Source of the DNA: Gemmatimonadaceae bacterium
GTDB lineage: Bacteria; Gemmatimonadota; Gemmatimonadetes; Gemmatimonadales; Gemmatimonadaceae
Assembly: GCA_020851035.1 (NCBI GenBank)
Contig: JADZDM010000012.1
Coordinates: 124,001-188,000 of the forward strand
Direction of reading: 5' to 3'
Length of the DNA: 64,000 bases
Shown here in pieces: positions 62,492-64,000 of the stretch; the stretch's first letter is position 1, and the number at the start of each line of letters is the position of its first letter. Below the pieces are notes generated by a model that was not told where the DNA came from, did no database searches, and worked only from the letters and a program-made list of their open reading frames with translations. Position numbers and translations under genes: made by a program.

Positions 62492-62949
62492 GCGACTCGC
62501 CTGCCGGGTGCCGGATCGCGGTGCTGCACGGGCCGAACCTGAACCTGCTTGGTGAACGCGAACCGGCGGTGTACGGCACCACGACGTTGTCGGAGATCGA
62601 CGCCCGCCTGTCGGCGCTGGCCCGGGCCCACGGCGCGGCCGTGGAGACGTTCCAGGCGAACGGCGAAGGGGAGCTGATCGACACCATCCACGGCTGGCGT
62701 GGTGGTCGCGTGCAGGGCGCGCTGGTGAACGCCGGCGCCTTCACGCACACCTCGCTCGCGCTGCGCGATGCACTCACGGCCGTGCGCGTGCCCTTCGTGG
62801 AGGTGCACCTGTCGAACATCTATGCGCGCGAGCCGGAGCGGCGGCATTCAATGCTCGCGCCGGCGGCGCTGGGCGTGGTGTGCGGCTTCGGCGCGCGGAG
62901 CTACGAGCTGGCGCTGCAGGCGCTGCTGGCGCACCTGTCGCCGTCGTGA
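62488..62949 (+). CDS. aroQ: 3-dehydroquinate dehydratase, type II
   Basis: A 153-residue enzyme of the shikimate pathway that dehydrates 3-dehydroquinate. LHGPNLNLLGEREPAVYG carries the catalytic tyrosine. NAGAFTHTSLALRDAL and VEVHLSNIYAREPERRHS supply the Asn, His and Arg contacts of the type II dodecamer. The start GTG at 62488 overlaps the TPR gene stop (GTGA). An M24 peptidase follows in the same manner; this pair usually precedes efp and acc genes. Confidence 0.95.
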   Translation: MSDSPAGCRIAVLHGPNLNLLGEREPAVYGTTTLSEIDARLSALARAHGAAVETFQANGEGELIDTIHGWRGGRVQGALVNAGAFTHTSLALRDALTAVRVPFVEVHLSNIYAREPERRHSMLAPAALGVVCGFGARSYELALQALLAHLSPS

Positions 62950-64000
62950 CGCGACCCGACCACGCCGCCAGGGTCAGCAGGCTGGTGGACTCGATGGCGG
63001 AGCACCACCTGGATGGCCTGCTGGTGTCGAGCCTCGCGAACGTGCGCTACCTGACGGGGTTCTCGGGCAGCAACGCCCTCGTGTTCGTGACGGCGCGCGG
63101 GTCGGTCACGCTCGTCACCGACTTCCGCTACCAGACGCAGGTGGTGGATGAGGTGGACGGCCTCGCGCGCGTGGTGATCGCGAGCAGCAGCCTGTGGACC
63201 GACCTGTGGGCCGTGCTCTCGACGCTCCCGGGGCTCGAGGTGGTGGGGTTCGAGAGCGCGCACCTGCTGCATCGTGACTTCGAGCGGCTGCTCGGTGACG
63301 GGGCGCGATGGCAGTGGCGTCCGTCGCGCGACCTGATCGAGGCGCTGCGCGAGCGCAAGGATGCCGCGGAGGTCGCATTGATCGAGGCCGCGGCAGGGAT
63401 GGCGACCGCGGCACTGGCGGCGACGCTGCCGCAGATCCGGGCGGGCCAGAGTGAGACGGCGATTGCGGGGATCCTGGAGAAGGCGCTGCGCGACACCGGC
63501 AGCGAGGGCTATCCCTTCGCGACGATCGTGGCCTCGGGCCCGCGATCGGCGTTGCCGCATGCCCGCAGTTCGGAGCGAACGGTCGAGCTCGGTGATTTCC
63601 TGCTGATCGACTTCGGTGCGATCCACGCCGGGTACTGCTCGGACATCACGCGCACGGTCGTGATCGGGGTAGCTTCTCCGGAGCAGAGGACCCTGTATGA
63701 TGCGGTCCGCGTGTCGCAGGAGAAGGCATGCACCGAGGTGCGGGCCGGGATGCGCGGTCGTGAAGCCGATGCGATTGCTCGTGATTACCTGAAGTCGGTG
63801 GGGCTGGCAGACGCGTTCGGGCACTCGCTCGGGCACGGCATCGGCCTCGAAGTGCATGAAGGCCCGCGCCTGGCCACGTCGGCCGACGCGATCCTCCCGC
63901 TCGATGCGGTGGTGACAGTCGAGCCGGGTGTGTATCGTGCAGGGTGGGGCGGCGTGCGCATCGAGGATGATGTGCTCCTCTCCGCGACCGGCCCCCGTCG
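62946..64000 (+). CDS. pepP: M24 family Xaa-Pro aminopeptidase, 3' end outside the window
   Basis: The gene opens with GTG at 62946 (GTGA overlap with aroQ) and runs off the window after about 351 codons. An N-terminal creatinase-type domain (about 1-125; HLDGLLVSSLANVRYLTGFS) precedes the pita-bread domain. Metal ligands are the Asp pair in DFGAIHAGYCSDITRT, His in GHSLGHGIGLEVHEGP, Glu in TVEPGVY and Glu in RIEDDVLL. It removes N-terminal residues before proline or cuts Xaa-Pro dipeptides. Very few residues are probably missing. Confidence 0.92.
   Translation, partial: MTRPDHAARVSRLVDSMAEHHLDGLLVSSLANVRYLTGFSGSNALVFVTARGSVTLVTDFRYQTQVVDEVDGLARVVIASSSLWTDLWAVLSTLPGLEVVGFESAHLLHRDFERLLGDGARWQWRPSRDLIEALRERKDAAEVALIEAAAGMATAALAATLPQIRAGQSETAIAGILEKALRDTGSEGYPFATIVASGPRSALPHARSSERTVELGDFLLIDFGAIHAGYCSDITRTVVIGVASPEQRTLYDAVRVSQEKACTEVRAGMRGREADAIARDYLKSVGLADAFGHSLGHGIGLEVHEGPRLATSADAILPLDAVVTVEPGVYRAGWGGVRIEDDVLLSATGPR

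Overview
The window is a contiguous, gene-dense, high-GC (roughly 70%) chromosomal segment from a diderm bacterium. LptD, BamD, Tol-Pal, a PpiD/SurA-type foldase and several lipoproteins show an outer membrane. The gene set, the GC content and the -10 promoter elements reading TAnnTT fit Gemmatimonadota best; this is inference, because no rRNA is present. Almost all of the window is core genome, without phage, transposase or CRISPR genes.

Layout. 1-2.8 kb: end of a CDP-alcohol phosphatidyltransferase and an inositol-1-phosphate synthase (inositol phospholipid pair), a small lipoprotein and a small unknown gene. 2.8-7.1 kb: 2-oxoacid dehydrogenase E1 alpha, E1 beta and E2, with small unknown genes. 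7.1-14.1 kb: PHP phosphoesterase, PTR1-like reductase lacking the catalytic tyrosine, thioredoxin reductase, metallo-beta-lactamase fold hydrolase, DUF4149 protein, aspartase and an Rrf2 regulator. 14.2-18.1 kb: tRNA-Leu(CAG), smpB, cell-wall amidase, pyrD, pyrF. 18.2-21.7 kb: rpmJ-rpsM-rpsK-rpsD-(structured leader)-rpoA-rplQ-rpmB and a terminator. 21.7-28.6 kb: nucleotide-sugar genes around carB. 28.7-33.3 kb: bamD-like, nadD, secA. 33.3-37.5 kb: outer-membrane barrel (minus strand), radC, rel. 37.5-38.1 kb: non-coding nested palindromic repeat element. 38.1-42.4 kb: uvrB, tsaE, tsaB, rimI, ssb. 42.6-45 kb: LysM protein and a sugar epimerase. 45-54.5 kb: tolQ, tolR, tolA (broken by one amber codon), tolB, pal, cpoB, tatC, lptD and a radical SAM gene. 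54.6-58.1 kb: TPR protein, polyprenyl synthase, DUF4321, tatA. 58.2-64 kb: ppiD (minus), a divergent TPR protein, aroQ and a 3'-truncated M24 peptidase.

The genes form tightly packed operons with many 4-base ATGA or GTGA stop-start overlaps. The envelope genes build one theme: Tol-Pal, LptD, BamD, PpiD, SecA and Tat export, with sugar-nucleotide supply. The most unusual items are the nested palindrome at 37535-37974, the palindromic site before uvrB, the in-frame amber in tolA, the His-for-Tyr reductase, the rpsD-rpoA leader and the recurring TTGnnn-17/18-TAnnTT promoters.
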